In this document: piece by piece, positions 1 to 12,870 of the stretch
How the letters are laid out: each line of letters opens with the position of its first letter
Position numbering within the stretch: position 1 is the first letter of the stretch
Assembly (NCBI GenBank): GCA_013396995.1
Contig: VWZP01007832.1
Coordinates: 3,052,313 to 3,116,312 of the forward strand
Reading direction: 5' to 3'
Length of the DNA: 64,000 bases
DNA from: Dicaeum eximium
Lineage: Eukaryota; Chordata; Aves; Passeriformes; Dicaeidae
Position numbers and translations under genes: made by a program
Notes under the pieces: generated by a model
Databases searched by the model: none
What the model was told of the DNA's origin: nothing
What the model saw: only the letters and a program-made list of their open reading frames with translations

Positions 1-3000
1 AAACTTGATCTGTGAGTTCCTGTAGTTTGTTCTCTCCTCAGGTTTCTTCTGAAAAAAATAGCCCTTGTTTTGGTGTTGCTGTAAATTGTGGTGGTAGCTC
101 GTTTGATTTGGAAGCTACTTGTGGCCAATTTTGCTGTCACCTTTGGGTTAGGGTGAGCTACATGGATGGACAGAGGTGGTCTTTCATTGATCCCATGGCA
201 GGAAGAATTCTTCACAGTAGCAATTTAAGGACAAGATCAGATGTGCTTTTCTCTTTCTTATTGCGAAGTAAATTACTTTCAGGGCATGTGGTGGTGAATG
301 CACACTTAGCCAATTTAAATTTCTTCGAAGCTTACCAAGCAGGATTCTGTGATGCTCACTGCACCAGTCCTTATGGCTGTGGCCTCTCTGGGTGTGTAAA
401 ATGAGACAAAAGATACACTTTTATCTGTTTGCTTTACAGATAATGCTCAGTGCAGCTTTCTCTTGTATAGTTTTACATTCAAACCAGCTCCCAAACACTC
501 AGTGGAGTTAAATTATTAACAGCTAAGGGAGTGAGAGAAATCAAGATACAAAAATAAGGGAGAAAAGAGATGTTTTCTCCTGAGATTTGACATGAGAGGA
601 AGAATCATTGAAGCAGAGCAAGGTGGTGGGGTAGGTGAAGGTGGTGTTCACAAAGGTGAGCTACTGTGACCTGCAAGTCCTGTAGCACTTCCAAAGAGCT
701 ATTTAAAATCAGTCCCTAAAGAGGAAGGCTGCTGTTAATTAGCTATGGGATTACCAATTTCTCTTCCATAGAAAAGGAGATTTTGGGGGTGGAGAACCCT
801 TTATCATCTAGAAGATACCCCGTAAAATAATGACTTTCAGGAACACTAGAGAGAGATTGTGGAAGAGCAATAGGAATAGTTCTTTATATGCTCTTGAGAG
901 GTCTAGATGGGAAAAACCCTGGAGGGATATTTGATTCTTAGTGAACTATCTTAGCAAGCAAGAAAGCAGGATGGTAGGGAACAGAAGATACCAGTGGCAG
1001 GGCTTTGGATGGAGTCCAGATGTTTGGATTTTTAGCCCCAGTTCTAACCCTTAATAAGCAAGTCACCTTGGATGCTAGTGCCTCTATTTCCTCAGGCAAA
1101 AGCTAAAGAACATGAACCTTCCTCAGATGAGCAGACAGAGGTGTCTCAGATGGAAGGCATGGCAGGAGTGGGAAGTGCAGCACTGGTGACTGCACCTCCA
1201 TGGCCTGTACTGTGCCGGACCCATCAGAATGCTCCAGGCCGATGTAGATGGGTAGGAGTGTGTCCTGTTTCCCAAGCAGGCACCAAGAAGGCAGCTTCTT
1301 GTGCAGTATGCTTCAGCACAGGAGAAGGCTGTGACCTTCCTGGGCAGTGCCAGCATGCCTGTGTTGTGCAGAAATGCCCTCCTTTTTCTGAACCCCTTTT
1401 ATCTGGCTGCACTAATCCCAGCAAAGCTATTTTTGGAACCAGTGTGACAAAACAGTCTCACTTCATTCAGTGCCGTGTAAATGTATGCATGCATGTGCTG
1501 CATCGGAGGCGCCCTGCCCAAAACACAGCGGAACAGCTCCTTATTGTTCATGGCTGTGGCTGCCACAACTGTGGTGTCAAAGCCTGTGTGAAGCTCTAGT
1601 TTTATCTGCAGGTCCTTTGCTCCCTTCCGAATGGTTCTTGCCATAAAAATCCAACGTGCACCGATCTCATCGGGGCCGGTACTTGTTGCAGCTAGAGGAG
1701 GGCCAGGGGCATGGCAATAGGACTGTCTGTTTCATCCTCCTTTGTCAGCACTTTCTTAAAAGAAGAACTTTGTTTTTTTCCCTTGGCCCCATTCTTCTGA
1801 ACTTCAGATGCTCAGGATAAGCAGTTTAAGACCAACAAAATGGAATCAGTTATTTTCCTGGCAAACGTACTCTTCCAGCACTAGGCTTTGTTTTAGGCCA
1901 AGTGTTGTAAAAATCACACACAAACTCTGAACTATTTCCTCTGGGATTGCTGCTGTCAAAATAAAGGTTTCACTTTATATTTAAATTACTCTTTTGTTTT
2001 AGACCCCAACAAAGGCAGCTGGCTGGGATTATTACCAGCAGTATTATCAGTTTCAAAGTGTGTGCTTCAGGAACAGACGAGCACCAAAACAATGTGTTGC
2101 TGTCTGCAGGGTTGGATGCTGCGTGGATAAAGTATGCAGAGAAAGGGAAGGAAAGGAGAATGCTGAGGACATACTTCAGCATCTTCTAACCTCACCTTCC
2201 CTCAGTGCACCAAATTCCCAAAGGAAAAATGTCATGCCCTCTGGTATTTTAATATTCAAATTAAAAAAAAAAAAANNNNNNNNNNNNNNNNNNNNNNNNN
2301 NNNNNNAAAAAAAAAAAGTTAATATCTGTCCCAAAAAATTAATTTAGGAATTAAACAGTGTAACTAATTAAAGGTAGTGAGACTGAGCTAATTGCATGAT
2401 TCAAGTATTTGTGACAAAGTTTTGCGCAATACTGATGTGGTAATTACATTTGGCCTTTGTTTGTATTTGTAAAACAGAAGCCAATATTAGGTAGTATCCA
2501 GGTTCTTTTTAAAACTCACTACAGCCTTTTTTTTTTTTTTTTGCTCTTAAATTTTTTGATACAAGCGAAACAAACAGTTTTGTGCTTGTGTTTTTGTGCC
2601 CACCCATAGAGCTCATACATATGTATGTGTATGTGAGATATTTCACGTTGCATATCAAGAACCTGAAACCAGCTTGTAGCAGTCTCTGTTACTGCGTCAG
2701 CAGTGCTGTATGAACAACAGGGGGGAATAAAAAGGGTATTTTTCAGACAGCTTAATTCCTGATCCTACAAATATGCAACATCACAGCAGTGCTGTAGCCA
2801 GCCAAGTCCAGCCCCCTTCACTGTAGCTTTTGCAGTGGCAGAAAATTTTGCCTGTGTGGATCACAAATCACAAGATTTTGGAGAAGGGACCACAGAAGTC
2901 CACATCTATTGGGAACATGAAAGAGGATTTCTTGAAGTTTTTGTCCTGAAGTGACAGAAAGGCAGCAAGATTGAACTGGGACTTTCAGTTTAACATGATT

Positions 3001-3957
3001 ATTAGGATTGTATGTTTACTATTCCTCCAGAGGGTCACCCTAAGTAAATGTAATTTCAAGGTGTCTAACTTCTTGAGAAGACTCTGAAACAAATTGTTTG
3101 TGCATTTATTCTGTTTTACTGTAAATATAAACAGGGGTACTTGAAATTCCAATAATTTATATTGTTGACTTCTGGAAAAATGTTTGCATTACCTAAATAC
3201 AAATATAAAGAGGATTTTTTTTTCTTCATGTATGCAGGTTAGTTTAGATAATCAAAAGCATTGTCAAGCAAATGGTGGTTTTTTTCTGATTTGTAAGATG
3301 ACTTGACTAGTTCCTATTAATTAAGCTTTTTTACTTCTTTTTAGTTTCCAGAAAGTTTCATGTTAAGGCTTCATTCTGCTTTCTCACACATTGAAGTAAA
3401 TTCAGAGCAGTTCCCCTGTTGTTAGTAGGAAGTTAACTGGTTTGACTGAAAAGTGGAGGGGGAAATCATGCTTTGCTTGCAGACCTCATGAAGTACAGCA
3501 AGTGAAAATACAGTTTGGGTGTGGATTTGACAATCTTTCTAAAATCTGGTTTAGGTCTGTTTCAATTTATTAAATACTTTCAAATAGTGCTGAAAATTAA
3601 AAAAAAAAACAAACCACCAAACAAACCAAAAAAACCCCACACCAAAAAACCAAAACAAAACCCACAAAAAATAAAACCAGCCAACATTTAAGTTTAAACG
3701 TTGTTTTAGGAGTACAGATATACTTTAGTCCTTGATTTTAATGAGTGACAGTTGTATTCAACAGGTACCCTTCACCCTCTGCATAGATAGGCTCAGTCAA
3801 TGGTTTTTCACATGTTTCTCCTCTGAGGTTTGCAAAAAAAAAAGAACAAACCCAAAAAACCAAAGAACCCCCACCATTCACCGAAGGGAGCTTTGGGAAA
3901 TGTTCGGGAAAGGTGTTGGCAATAGTCTTTACATTTCCACCTGTCTGTGCATTTCAG
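1..3957 (+). other. TSPAN18: TSPAN18 intron, 5' part outside window
   Basis: No coding exon was found here. The missing TSPAN18 exons for membrane segments 1-3 have no match in any frame. The stretch is AT-rich and includes an assembly gap within a poly-A tract (2276-2306), a T run near 2528-2542, and A/C-rich tracts at about 3599-3680 and 3836-3875. It ends at the pyrimidine tract and AG acceptor of the exon at 3958. Confidence 0.75.
2276..2306. other. Assembly gap (31 Ns) inside a poly-A tract
   Basis: A run of N is flanked on both sides by 10 or more A. The true homopolymer or inserted sequence length is unknown. Single Ns occur at 22209, 36548 and 52697. Confidence 0.99.
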
Positions 3958-4056
3958 CTGACCAGAGAGTTTTTCACCAAGGAGCTGAAGAAGCATTACC
4001 AGAGGAACAACGACACGGACGTCTTCTCTTCCACCTGGAACTCTGTGATGATCACA
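3958..4056 (+). CDS. TSPAN18: TSPAN18 coding exon: start of large extracellular loop
   Basis: This 99-nt exon encodes 33 residues, starting LTREFFTKEL and ending NSVMIT. The acceptor is a pyrimidine-rich tract ending in tgcatttcag and the donor is ACA|gtaagt. It carries the NDT glycosylation sequon. It is the first TSPAN18 exon visible in the window. The exons for membrane segments 1-3 were looked for upstream and not found. Confidence 0.95.
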
Positions 4057-7000
4057 GTAAGTCAGACCATGCCAGTCCCATTCTGCCTGTGGCCATGGCC
4101 ACCAACACGTTGCTCAGCCCACACCCTCAGCTCTCCCAGGCTCAGCCTGTTTCAACCATCCTGTTGTGTCCAGCCTAGCGCCAGGGCTTGTGGCTGAAGG
4201 GAGGTGAGACTTTGGCTGGCAGTCAGTCTTTCTCAAATGGAGCTGCCTCCAGTCCTGAGAGAGACACTCCTCGTGACTGCATCAAGGTCACCTGATTTGC
4301 CAAAGGCTTTGGGGTACCCTCAGTTTTCAAATATTGGGCACAGAGAGCAGTGGAGGTATCTGCTACTGGGTATCGCTGCATTTGCTCTGGGCCTTTCACC
4401 TTGCAGACTGCTTCAGAATTATTCCCAGCCAACAGCAGCCAAAAGCTGGCATTAACTAGTGGGCATTAACTAGTGTTTGTTGTTAACAGCAGCTTAGGCA
4501 GGAGCGTGCCTAATGATATATTTCCAGTATAGAAATATTAGCCATCAAAATTGACTTTGTTATTACACCCCTAATTGGGCAGGTTACAGGTCAGCTGTCA
4601 TTGGAACTGCAGCTGTTATTACCTACCACAAGGAGTTCAGTCTGTGTGTGTGTGTTTGTGTACACGTGTTAGTGCTCCCTACACCCCACGGTGTATCCCT
4701 TCAGGAGTGAAAAGCAGGACGTCAGCTTCTGCAGATGAAAAGTCAATTTTAATCTTGAAAGGATGATTGCTGCCCTTCATGCTGATTCAGGACTTTAATA
4801 AAGATATTTCCTTTCGCTGACTGAAAGGAGACGGAGTCAGAATATGACTTGAATCCTTAAAAAGCATCTGACTGGAATCCTAAAGAGGGACCTTACTCAA
4901 ATCACCTAGCAGTGCCTTTGGGCAGCAACAATTCTGGCCATTAGCTATGGGGAGAAAGGGTGGTTGGGAGTCTGGATTGTACTGCTGGGTGATCTCAAGC
5001 AAGTCATTCTGGATATGCCCCAAAGCCCTGCATAGTTTGCAGCAGTATTCCCAGTAGTACCTTAGAATCTACAGTATGACACAGAAACATTGGGACTTCA
5101 TAAAGACTGCAATGAAACAGAAGCTCCAAGGTACAAGCATAACCCACTTCTAGGGAAACAATGGTTGTTTTGCCTCTGCTTTGACTAAATCTTCAATCTG
5201 GTCTTAGATTTCTCATGTCTGCTTTCAGGAAAAGGTGTCAATTCTGTCTTCCTTTCTTCTCTGTGCCTTTCCTCAGTTTGCCTGCTGTGGAGTGAATGGA
5301 CCAGAAGATTTTGAAGATATTCGTCATCTTCCATACTCCTCTTTGGAAAAGGCAATACCAGAGGCTTGCTGCCAGCGCGAGCTCCAGAGCCGGGAAGGGA
5401 TGTTTGTCAACAAGGAAGCTTGTCTGGCAGGCATCGAGAGGTTTCAGAACCGGCAGGTAAGGCAGGCTGAACCCTGCGAAGAGGAGCTTCACAGTGGGCA
5501 GAGAGATGGCTGCAGTGGTCATGCCATGGCTGCAGTGGATCTGGCAGGTCCTGACTGCACCTCACATTCTAATTACACTCCTGCTGACAGCTTTTGAAGT
5601 GAGGGCATATGGCTGATTTTGAAAATCTCCTTTCATTGCATACACTGCTAAGTCCATGTTGTGCTGTAGCATCAGAAATACAAAGATTTTCCTAAGGGAT
5701 TGAGAGATACGGTGTAAATTTGACCAAGTTCTGTTGTGTATATGAAGGTTAGAACTACCTCTGAGAAGTTAATTAGCAAGCCAGCACAGGTCAGGTAGGG
5801 TGGGATGGAGTTGACTCTTACTGGCTGCAGGAGTGGTTCCAATTTAGTTCACAAAGACTCCTAAGCAGTACATACAATCAAAATATCAAGGGTTAAACAG
5901 CCACAGAAAACCATGTCTGTTTTCCAAGGAAGAGAAGTATTGGAAAGCTGCATTTCTCTGCTTCTTTACTCTTTACTTGTAGAAAAAGGGCATTTCTTAT
6001 AGTTGTCCCTGTCTACTTACAGGGAGCATACCAGAAAGCTGGAGAGGGATTTTTTACAAGAGCATGTAATGATAGGACAAAGAGGAATGGCCTTAAACTG
6101 AAAGAGTGTCTTTTTAGTCTAGATATTACAGAAGAAATTATTGACTGTGAGGGTGGTGAGATGCTGAAAAAGGTTGTCCAGAGCTGTTGTGGATGCCTCA
6201 TCACTAGAAATGTCCACGGCCAGGTTGGATAGAGCTTTGAGCACCCTGGTCCAATGGCACATATTTGGCTGTAGCAGAGGGTTTGGAGCTAGGTGATCTT
6301 TAAAGTCCTGCCCAACCCAAACCATTCCATAGTTCTAATCTATGATTCTTTTGCCAGGCCTCTCACCTTTGCAATTTTTTGCACTACTGGACTATGACAA
6401 GACAGTTCATCCCATTGATGCTAGGCCAAGTTTCCTTCAAATGTCACCAAGATGTGATGTTTAAGAAACTTTCCAGCAGTTCCTCATTGTGCTCACCTCA
6501 GCATTAGTCAAACCAAATGAGCTCTGTACTGACCATATGTACAAGCCTCCTTCTCCCTCCAGACTAGGCAGTGGTCCTCTTTCCAGCACTTAAGAGCAGA
6601 TTGAGAAAGAGAGGAAAGGACTTTGGAAGCAGCATGTGAACTGTTCTCTTACTGGCAGCTGGAAATGGTTGGCAAAGGCACTCTGGGTGAGAGATCATAG
6701 CAGACAGCACCATACTGCTTCTGCCAGGTCTGATTGCTGGGAATAGATGGGGAGGAGAGAGATGACAGACAGCAGGAAGGGAAAGAGAAATACATTGTGA
6801 GAAAGAGGGTTAAAGTTTTTTTCCTGAGTGGTAATGCTGTAGCTTACCACTCCCATTGAAAGGGAAGGTTTCCTGCAAGTCCATGTCACCAGAGTGTTGG
6901 GGGAAGAAGCTGTGTGCACAGTGAGTATCATCAAGCACAGAGTGGTGCACTTCTGTAAAACAGGAGAGACAATCCCAAGCAATTGAGAGCTGAATTGAGG

Positions 7001-9331
7001 CATTGCTGGAGCAAAGTCAAGCTCTTGGGCCACCATGCTGGTAGGACAGTGCTGACCACACTTGTGCTCACTCCTGTCTGTCTGTAGCCAGCTGAGCAGA
7101 GCATGCTGAAGGCTGCCTTAAGGTTGGAGGTCTGGCAAGCACAGGAATGTTTGTTGCTGGGATGGATGCTTTTCTCTGAAGATTTGGCTGAAACATGGCT
7201 GGAAGAGAGCTGATGCTGAGCAGTCTCATGTTGACAAGAGCATGGTTTTAACAGCTCAGTTACTGCCCCAGGAGTCTGGGTTCCCTGGGGTGGCCTCATG
7301 AGTGGATCTTCTCCATGCCCTCCCTCACTATTCACTACTTGTGCCTCACTCACAGTGAGCAGGGTCTGGCATGGACACTATTGTTCTGTCTTTGCAGTTC
7401 CAACACTTCCATTATGGGTGGAAGGAAAAAAAAACAAGTGACTGAAACATCCTAGCAGTATAGATAGGATTAAAATGTATGTGTGAAGTATATTCTCAGT
7501 GGAGAAGAAGCTGCTTTTCATATTGGATAAACTCCAATCTACTTTTCTCTTTATGTGTCACCTGTTTGCAGGAATTTCACAGTGGGTTGAAATTTTAGGC
7601 TGGGGAAACTGAGGCTAGGATAAGCTGGTGATTTCCAGAAATATCCTGAAACCTCTGCAGGAAGATCTACCTGCTGTTAATTGCATAAGCAACAATAAAT
7701 TTAATTAAGGATGATGGTGGCTATGCTTTGTATGTGGAATAATTGCCATAGTGCATGGCCCTGAGTTCCTAATGAAATTCTGCTTCTATAGCAAGATCAG
7801 CAGGTGTTCAGCCAGCCTCTTTTGGGGGAAAGCACAGAGAAAAGGTCCTAAGCTGGTAAAGAGCTGCTGGCTGTGAGAGATAAATCAAGAATTTCCTGCC
7901 TTGGCTTTAAATAAATCATCCTTTTCTCTAGCCAGTCTGGGATGTCTGTCACCTGCAGTGAGTGTCCTTCCCTCCATGCTTAGTCTCTGCCCTTTGCACA
8001 TGGAGCTCCTCTCTGTGCTGCTCCTCTCTGCCCTGCAGGAACTCCCAGCTCCTCATGGTCAGTGAGGGGGTGAACCACTCCCAGCACACTACAGCAACAC
8101 CTTCCAGCACTGTCCGTGGGGCTGGGCGAGGCGGTGAGAGCGAACCGTGCTGGTGGTGCCTGGGTCTGAGAGCACCTCGTGTCCCAGCCAGGGCTCAGCT
8201 GTGAGAACAACACAATGTGATGCTCAGGTGTATCTCATCGTGTTTTGCCTTTCCTAGGGCTGCTACACCGTGATCCTGAACTCCTTTGAGACGTACGTGT
8301 ACCTGGCAGGAGCTCTTGCCATCGGAGTGCTGGCTATTGAGGTACTTACTGTTGTGTGACTGGAACAAAAGCAGTGTCACTAACGTGCCAGCAGCAAGGC
8401 ACACAGGCAGGTGCTCCCCCTGGCCAGGGAAAGGTGCTCTGGCAAAGTGCGAGCAGGCTAGCAGCTTGTGGGTTTAATTGCCTGGAAAGAAGCTCCTTGA
8501 TCCTTCGACACAAAGGGCATGGAAATAACCCATGCTACACGCCTGCAGTGCCACCTCGTGCTGGGCCTGCACAGAGCTTGTGCGCTGCCATGCTGGCTAC
8601 AGGGGCTTTGGGGACAGTGGTGGCTTTCCACAGGGCTCTGCACAGTCACTGCTCCCACTGCCACAGTGCCCCGGCCAGCTGACTAACCTGTCACTTGGTT
8701 AATGTGTTCAAACCCTGCCTGTGCTTTAAAACCTTCTGTTTAGAGACTCAAACTATGGGCTCCAGAGCACTTCATTGCCCTGCATTAGTAGCCACTTCTT
8801 TGGTGATGTCTCTGAGGAACAGACATCCACCAGACATGGTTTTAGCCCACAGATTATCTCCCTGTGGCTTTGCAGGGAAAGGCTGGGTACTTTAAAAGCC
8901 CCCCATCTTGTGCAGAGGAGAGAGATCCGGGCAGAGGCCCAGCAGCCTCCCCCAGAGGCTGTGCTGTGCCCATGCCAGGCAGCAGAGCAGGGACTGTGGA
9001 TCCTGCACCCCTGTGACACCAAGGGCAGTTTGGGAATGAAGCCAGGCTGCTGCTGTAGCCACTAACAGTTTGGGGGGAGGGAGGGGCAGAGGGAAGAGTT
9101 TTGGCACAGCCTCCGGTGGGTGGTAAGGGTCCCCCTCTCTGCATCACTGACTGCTGGGTAGGAGGAAGCAATGGGGGTGGTCCCAGGGCCAGGGAGGGCT
9201 TTGTTCATCTTCTGGAAGATGCAGCTGACATTTATGGTTCTCTGTTTTGTTTTTGCCCTCTTCTTCTCCCTTCCTCTTCCCAGCTGTTTGCCATGATCTT
9301 TGCTATGTGTCTCTTTCGAGGGATCCAGTAA
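3958..9331 (+). CDS. TSPAN18: Tetraspanin-18, 3' half of the gene (last four coding exons)
   Basis: TSPAN18 is a four-pass plasma-membrane tetraspanin. From the literature, it partners the calcium channel ORAI1 in endothelium and maintains cadherin-6B in chick cranial neural crest. Seen here: exons 3958-4056, 5277-5456, 8258-8341 and 9284-9331, all phase 0 with GT-AG borders, joining to 136 residues plus a TAA stop. They cover the large extracellular loop, with the CCG signature (FACCGVNG), EACC, KEAC and the C of GCYTVIL giving six loop cysteines. An NDT glycosylation sequon follows the loop start. The fourth membrane segment (YVYLAGALAIGVLAIELFAM) leads to the short tail CLFRGIQ, whose cysteine is a likely palmitoylation site. 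The family protein is about 248 residues, so roughly 110 N-terminal residues (membrane segments 1-3) are encoded upstream of the window. Family assignment is from memory of the human protein, which is nearly identical in the tail. No frameshift or stop interrupts the exons. Confidence 0.95.
4057..5276 (+). other. TSPAN18: TSPAN18 intron
   Basis: This is a 1220-nt intron between two phase-0 exons. It contains a perfect 14-bp tandem duplication (4448-4475) and a short GT-rich run near 4640-4665. I see no other structure. Confidence 0.9.
4448..4475. repeat. Perfect 14-bp tandem duplication
   Basis: GGCATTAACTAGTG occurs twice head to tail in the first visible TSPAN18 intron following exon 3958-4056. 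Confidence 0.95.
5277..5456 (+). CDS. TSPAN18: TSPAN18 coding exon: CCG-bearing part of large loop
   Basis: This 180-nt exon encodes 60 residues from FACCGVNGPEDF to IERFQNRQ. The acceptor is cctttcctcag and the donor CAG|gtaagg. It holds five of the six loop cysteines: the CC of CCG, the CC of EACC, and one in KEACLAG. The stretch between CCG and EACC is the variable region of tetraspanin loops that usually makes partner contacts. Here it differs clearly from the human sequence as I remember it. Confidence 0.95.
5457..8257 (+). other. TSPAN18: TSPAN18 intron carrying a CR1 fragment
   Basis: This is a 2801-nt phase-0 intron. A CR1 3' fragment occupies about 6015-6350. The rest shows no exon or clear repeat. 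Confidence 0.9.
6015..6350 (+). repeat. CR1 LINE, 3'-end fragment
   Basis: The sequence follows the avian CR1 3' end as I remember it. It starts near 'gaaagctggagaggga', continues through 'gataggacaaagaggaatgg' and 'gaaatgtccacggccagg', and ends 'aaccattccatagttctaat' then 'ctatgattctt'. CR1 copies are usually 5'-truncated, and this one keeps only about 335 bp in sense with TSPAN18. It shows scattered substitutions, so it is not recent. There is no coding capacity. Confidence 0.88.
8258..8341 (+). CDS. TSPAN18: TSPAN18 coding exon: end of loop and fourth membrane segment
   Basis: This 84-nt exon encodes 28 residues, GCYTVILNSF through GVLAIE. The acceptor is ttgcctttcctag and the donor GAG|gtactt. 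It supplies the last loop cysteine and most of transmembrane segment 4. Confidence 0.95.
8342..9283 (+). other. TSPAN18: TSPAN18 last intron
   Basis: This is a 942-nt phase-0 intron. It ends in a strong pyrimidine tract before the terminal exon acceptor. No other feature was recognised in it. Confidence 0.9.
9284..9331 (+). CDS. TSPAN18: TSPAN18 terminal coding exon
   Basis: The coding part is 48 nt, LFAMIFAMCLFRGIQ followed by TAA. The acceptor is ccttcctcttcccag. It completes membrane segment 4 and the very short cytosolic tail. The exon continues into the 3' UTR. Confidence 0.95.
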   Translation: MFAMIFAMCLFRGIQ

Positions 9332-12300
9332 GAAGTGGCCCATGAACCACCATGTTCCCCACGCGCTCAGAAGAAAGAAGGAAAATCCGAAGAAACAAAA
9401 CCTGAAAACACCCCGAAAAACTTTATTTTTTTTAACAAAATGGGACAGGGAGAAAAAATAAAAAGAAAAAAAAGAGGGTTGTAATATATGAATGACCAAA
9501 AGGATTGTACTTCAGGGGCTGGAACTTTGAGGTGATGTGCACTACACTGTACACCAGACCCTTGCCCAGAGCCACCCGCAGCAGCCGTGGAGCAGGAGCC
9601 CAGAGCAGCCGATTGCACTAGAGACAGATGGAGCTGCTGGGGGTGCGGGAGGATGAGCACAGCTGCCTCTCACACCAGGCTGAGCCTACCATTCACCACT
9701 TCATCGTGCTTCAGACAACAAAGGACTCAACAACAGACGTGCAGGGGCTGCATAAAGCAACAGGTTGGCCTTGACTGTCCAGGTGGGTTTGAAACAAGCA
9801 GTGGTGGCTTGTCTAAGCAGGTGTAGTCAACGTTTGCGTGATTCTGGCTTTAATTTCCAGCCACAGGATGAAAACACTCATTCTTCAGTGGAAGCTTTGC
9901 CCCTGTCACGTGAAAGTTGTCAGAGATGTCAAGCACTTCAGTGAGGCTGGCTTTTCTCTGGGACCCCAAGCAGGGGCAGCATGATCTAACTTAGCAATGG
10001 GACTCAGCTAAGGCTGGCTAAGGGTCAAGAGTTTGGTGCCTACCTTTCTGTTTTTACTAAGATTTGTTGTTCATTGTTGTGAAAGAGACCAAATGGTTCC
10101 CTGCTGTGTTCCCATCTCCTGGGAAACATAATGGCTCTGGTCAAGCATCGTTGATACTGCTGCCTTCCTGAGAAGGGGAGGATATACTGTTTAAATCTTG
10201 TCAGCCTTTGCCTTTCCTCTGATACTTGCAAAAAAAATGGTTTGTGGTGCTCTGTTAGCATAAATATTTGCAGTGGTTCCTGCATGCTTTTCCAGCCTTA
10301 AGGGGAGGTCCAAACATGGTGCTGGATTGAAGAGGCTGAAGTTTGTCAACTACTCCCATGCTGTTTTCCTGGACCAGTCTGGTGGAATCATTTCTGGTCA
10401 GAGAATTTCCTCTGAGATTGTCCCATGAGTTCATGATGAAAGTAATCATCAAGTTAGAATTGTTTTAGTTGATAGTGTTTCCTCCCTTGAGATAGTTTGG
10501 TATTTAACTAACATGTCATCTGCTCAATCATTTGGAAGTGAACTTGAGAAAGATGCCTGGGACTGGACCTTGGTCAGAGATTAAGCTGGAGCTACTGAGA
10601 CCCCAGGCAGGATCCAAGAAGACCCTGTGTGCAGCCACACTGCTCCAGCTGCTGCTATGGTTGTGGATATTGTCTTGGACAGGTGACTGACTTCTCTCAT
10701 CTGGAATCATCAATCCCTATTGCCTTAACTGTTCATCTAGTCACTTATTTCCTGACCTCAAACTCATTTTTCCTGGGAAATGGCAGAAGGGGCTGTGGTT
10801 TCTTGTTGAGATTAGGTCTTTTTACAGATTTTATAGGCTCATATTATGGGAGCACTTTTATATAGGCTCAAGCCAGCTCCTCTGAAAGCTGTAATCTCTG
10901 GCAAGGAAGGAGCAGAGCATTAAACTTTGTGCCCAGGTTTTCCAGCATCAGCTGTTCATCCTCTGGCTTTTCCCTTAGACCCCTGGGGCTGTGTCCCTTT
11001 AGCTCTCCTAGTGGCACTGCACAGACTACAGGCAAGGAAGGAAAGCAGCAGAAAGCCTGGGTTACAATAGAAAAATATCATGGCTAAGTATTTAGGCTGA
11101 GGAATCAGGATTTTAGGGAACAGAAAGGAGGCATTAGGAACTTTTCCAAGCTTCATTTGAGAACAGCAGTTTTTTCAGTGACAAGAGAGGACTGGGCAGG
11201 TAGAGCTGCAGCCCCCCCATGCTGCAGTCAGCATATTCCAGCAACAAAATATGTGTCCAGGGTTGCTGAGCAGCATCAGATGTTGCATTAAATCTTGTGG
11301 AAAGCTGTTCTAAACTATTTCCCTCCGGACCTCCTTGTAATGAGGCATTTTAGCATTAAACTCTGGTCTGTTGTTTAATAAAGAAAAACCATTTTGTTAG
11401 CCAAAACCCAGCAGTACTTGTACTGCAGGTGCTGCATTTAAGATAAGAAAAATCTGTTCCATCTACCAGTCTTGTAGGCAATGGGCTGAGCAGAAAGCGA
11501 GCTTATCTGTTCTCCTTCTGCCTCAGGAGCTGGTGTCAGTGACTGTTCTGGGACAGCGATTCCCAGGGAAGGAACAAAACTGTCAGCAGAGTTGGTAATT
11601 TGGCTGGAGGTGATCGAAAGAAGCAGAACTGCCTCCCTCAGTCTCCAGTTTCTTCCTTTCCCCTGAGTTTATTATGCAGAGTTCTCAGGTCAGAGCCTGG
11701 CTGGCAAATATCCTCATTTGTGCATGGTGGGTGGCTGAAGGGGGGAAAAAAGCCTTAAAGCCTTTTTCTGCCACCAGTGGCATGGGGGAAAAACCTGTTA
11801 GAGCTGGGGGAACTGGACCAAAGCAGCCAGAGCACAAAATACTAAATAGACATGCCTGAAGTATGATCTCTGCTGGCTTGTTTCTCTTTGGCTTTCCTAA
11901 TTCTGTACTCATTGCTTTGTCTGTTTTTAGCTCTCTTGCTTTCCCTCTCTCCCTAATGGTAGTCCTTGCATCTTCAAAAGGATCTCTTCTTCATCTGTTA
12001 TTCTGGGCTGTGCACAGCTGTTTCTCCTCTTTTCTGATCCCCTCACTGCTCTTTGCTGTGTGAAGATTTCAAATCCTCTCTGCAAGCTGGCTTGTGTGCC
12101 ACTGGGAACACAGCTCAAAAGGCCAGGCAGCAATTCCAAACAAGAACTGGAGATAGCTGTAAAGATATGTGCAAGTCTGAGAGGATGTGTAGCAGTTGGT
12201 AACATGCAGAAGGAATTTTCCTTGGGGGAATTTAATGAAAAAACAAGCACAGAAAGCAGACTCGCACTGTATGGCAAAGCATGTAAATTTGTTGGTTTTG

Positions 12301-12870
12301 TCCCTTGGTTTTGTGGCTGCCCCCTCTGTGGTACACTAGTTTTCAGAACTGTAGGCAGGAGAAGCAATTGTATTTTTGTATTTGTTTTTAACAGCTCTGG
12401 TGAGTATTTTGGGGTCAGGGGCTCAAGCTGAAGTCACTGCTGGCTGGAGAACTCTGGGCAGGCTGGAGAGCAGAAGGAGCTGCTGTCTCCTTCACTGTAG
12501 CACTGTGACCACAGCCCAAGCACCTTGGAGGGAGTAGTAGAGACCAGCCTGGGCAAGCCCCCAGCCCCTCTCAGCATCCCTGCCTCCTGGTTGCTATTTA
12601 GTGCTCCAATGACTGTCACAAATGCCTGGGAAAAGGGCTGCGTGTGAAATAATGTTTGAAATCTATTTTAAAAAAATGTAAATGTTCTTTTTATTAGATA
12701 GTGGAGCTAATTTATCCTGTATTCCCTACTGTAATGCTTTTTTATATTGAAATGAAATTTTTTTTGGTAATATAAACCAGAACACAAGCCTGAAGCATTC
12801 TCTGCACGGTTTTTGTGTGCATTTCTTAAAAAAAACCCCAAAAAATAAAAGAAAGATATTGTGACAGTGA
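9332..12870 (+). other. TSPAN18: Probable TSPAN18 3' untranslated region
   Basis: No coding exon follows the TAA at 9329-9331. The segment 12650-12850 has the AT-rich look of a distal 3' UTR end and leads to an AATAAA at 12844-12849. A GT-rich stretch follows near 12896-12910. The end point is inferred and a shorter UTR ending near 9480 is possible. Transcript reads would settle it. Confidence 0.5.
12844..12849 (+). other. TSPAN18: Candidate polyadenylation signal for TSPAN18 (AATAAA)
   Basis: This is a canonical hexamer at the end of an AT-rich stretch. A second AATAAA follows at 12938-12943. A proximal one at 9457-9462, in an A-rich context, could give a very short 3' UTR. Which is used cannot be told from sequence alone. 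Confidence 0.45.
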
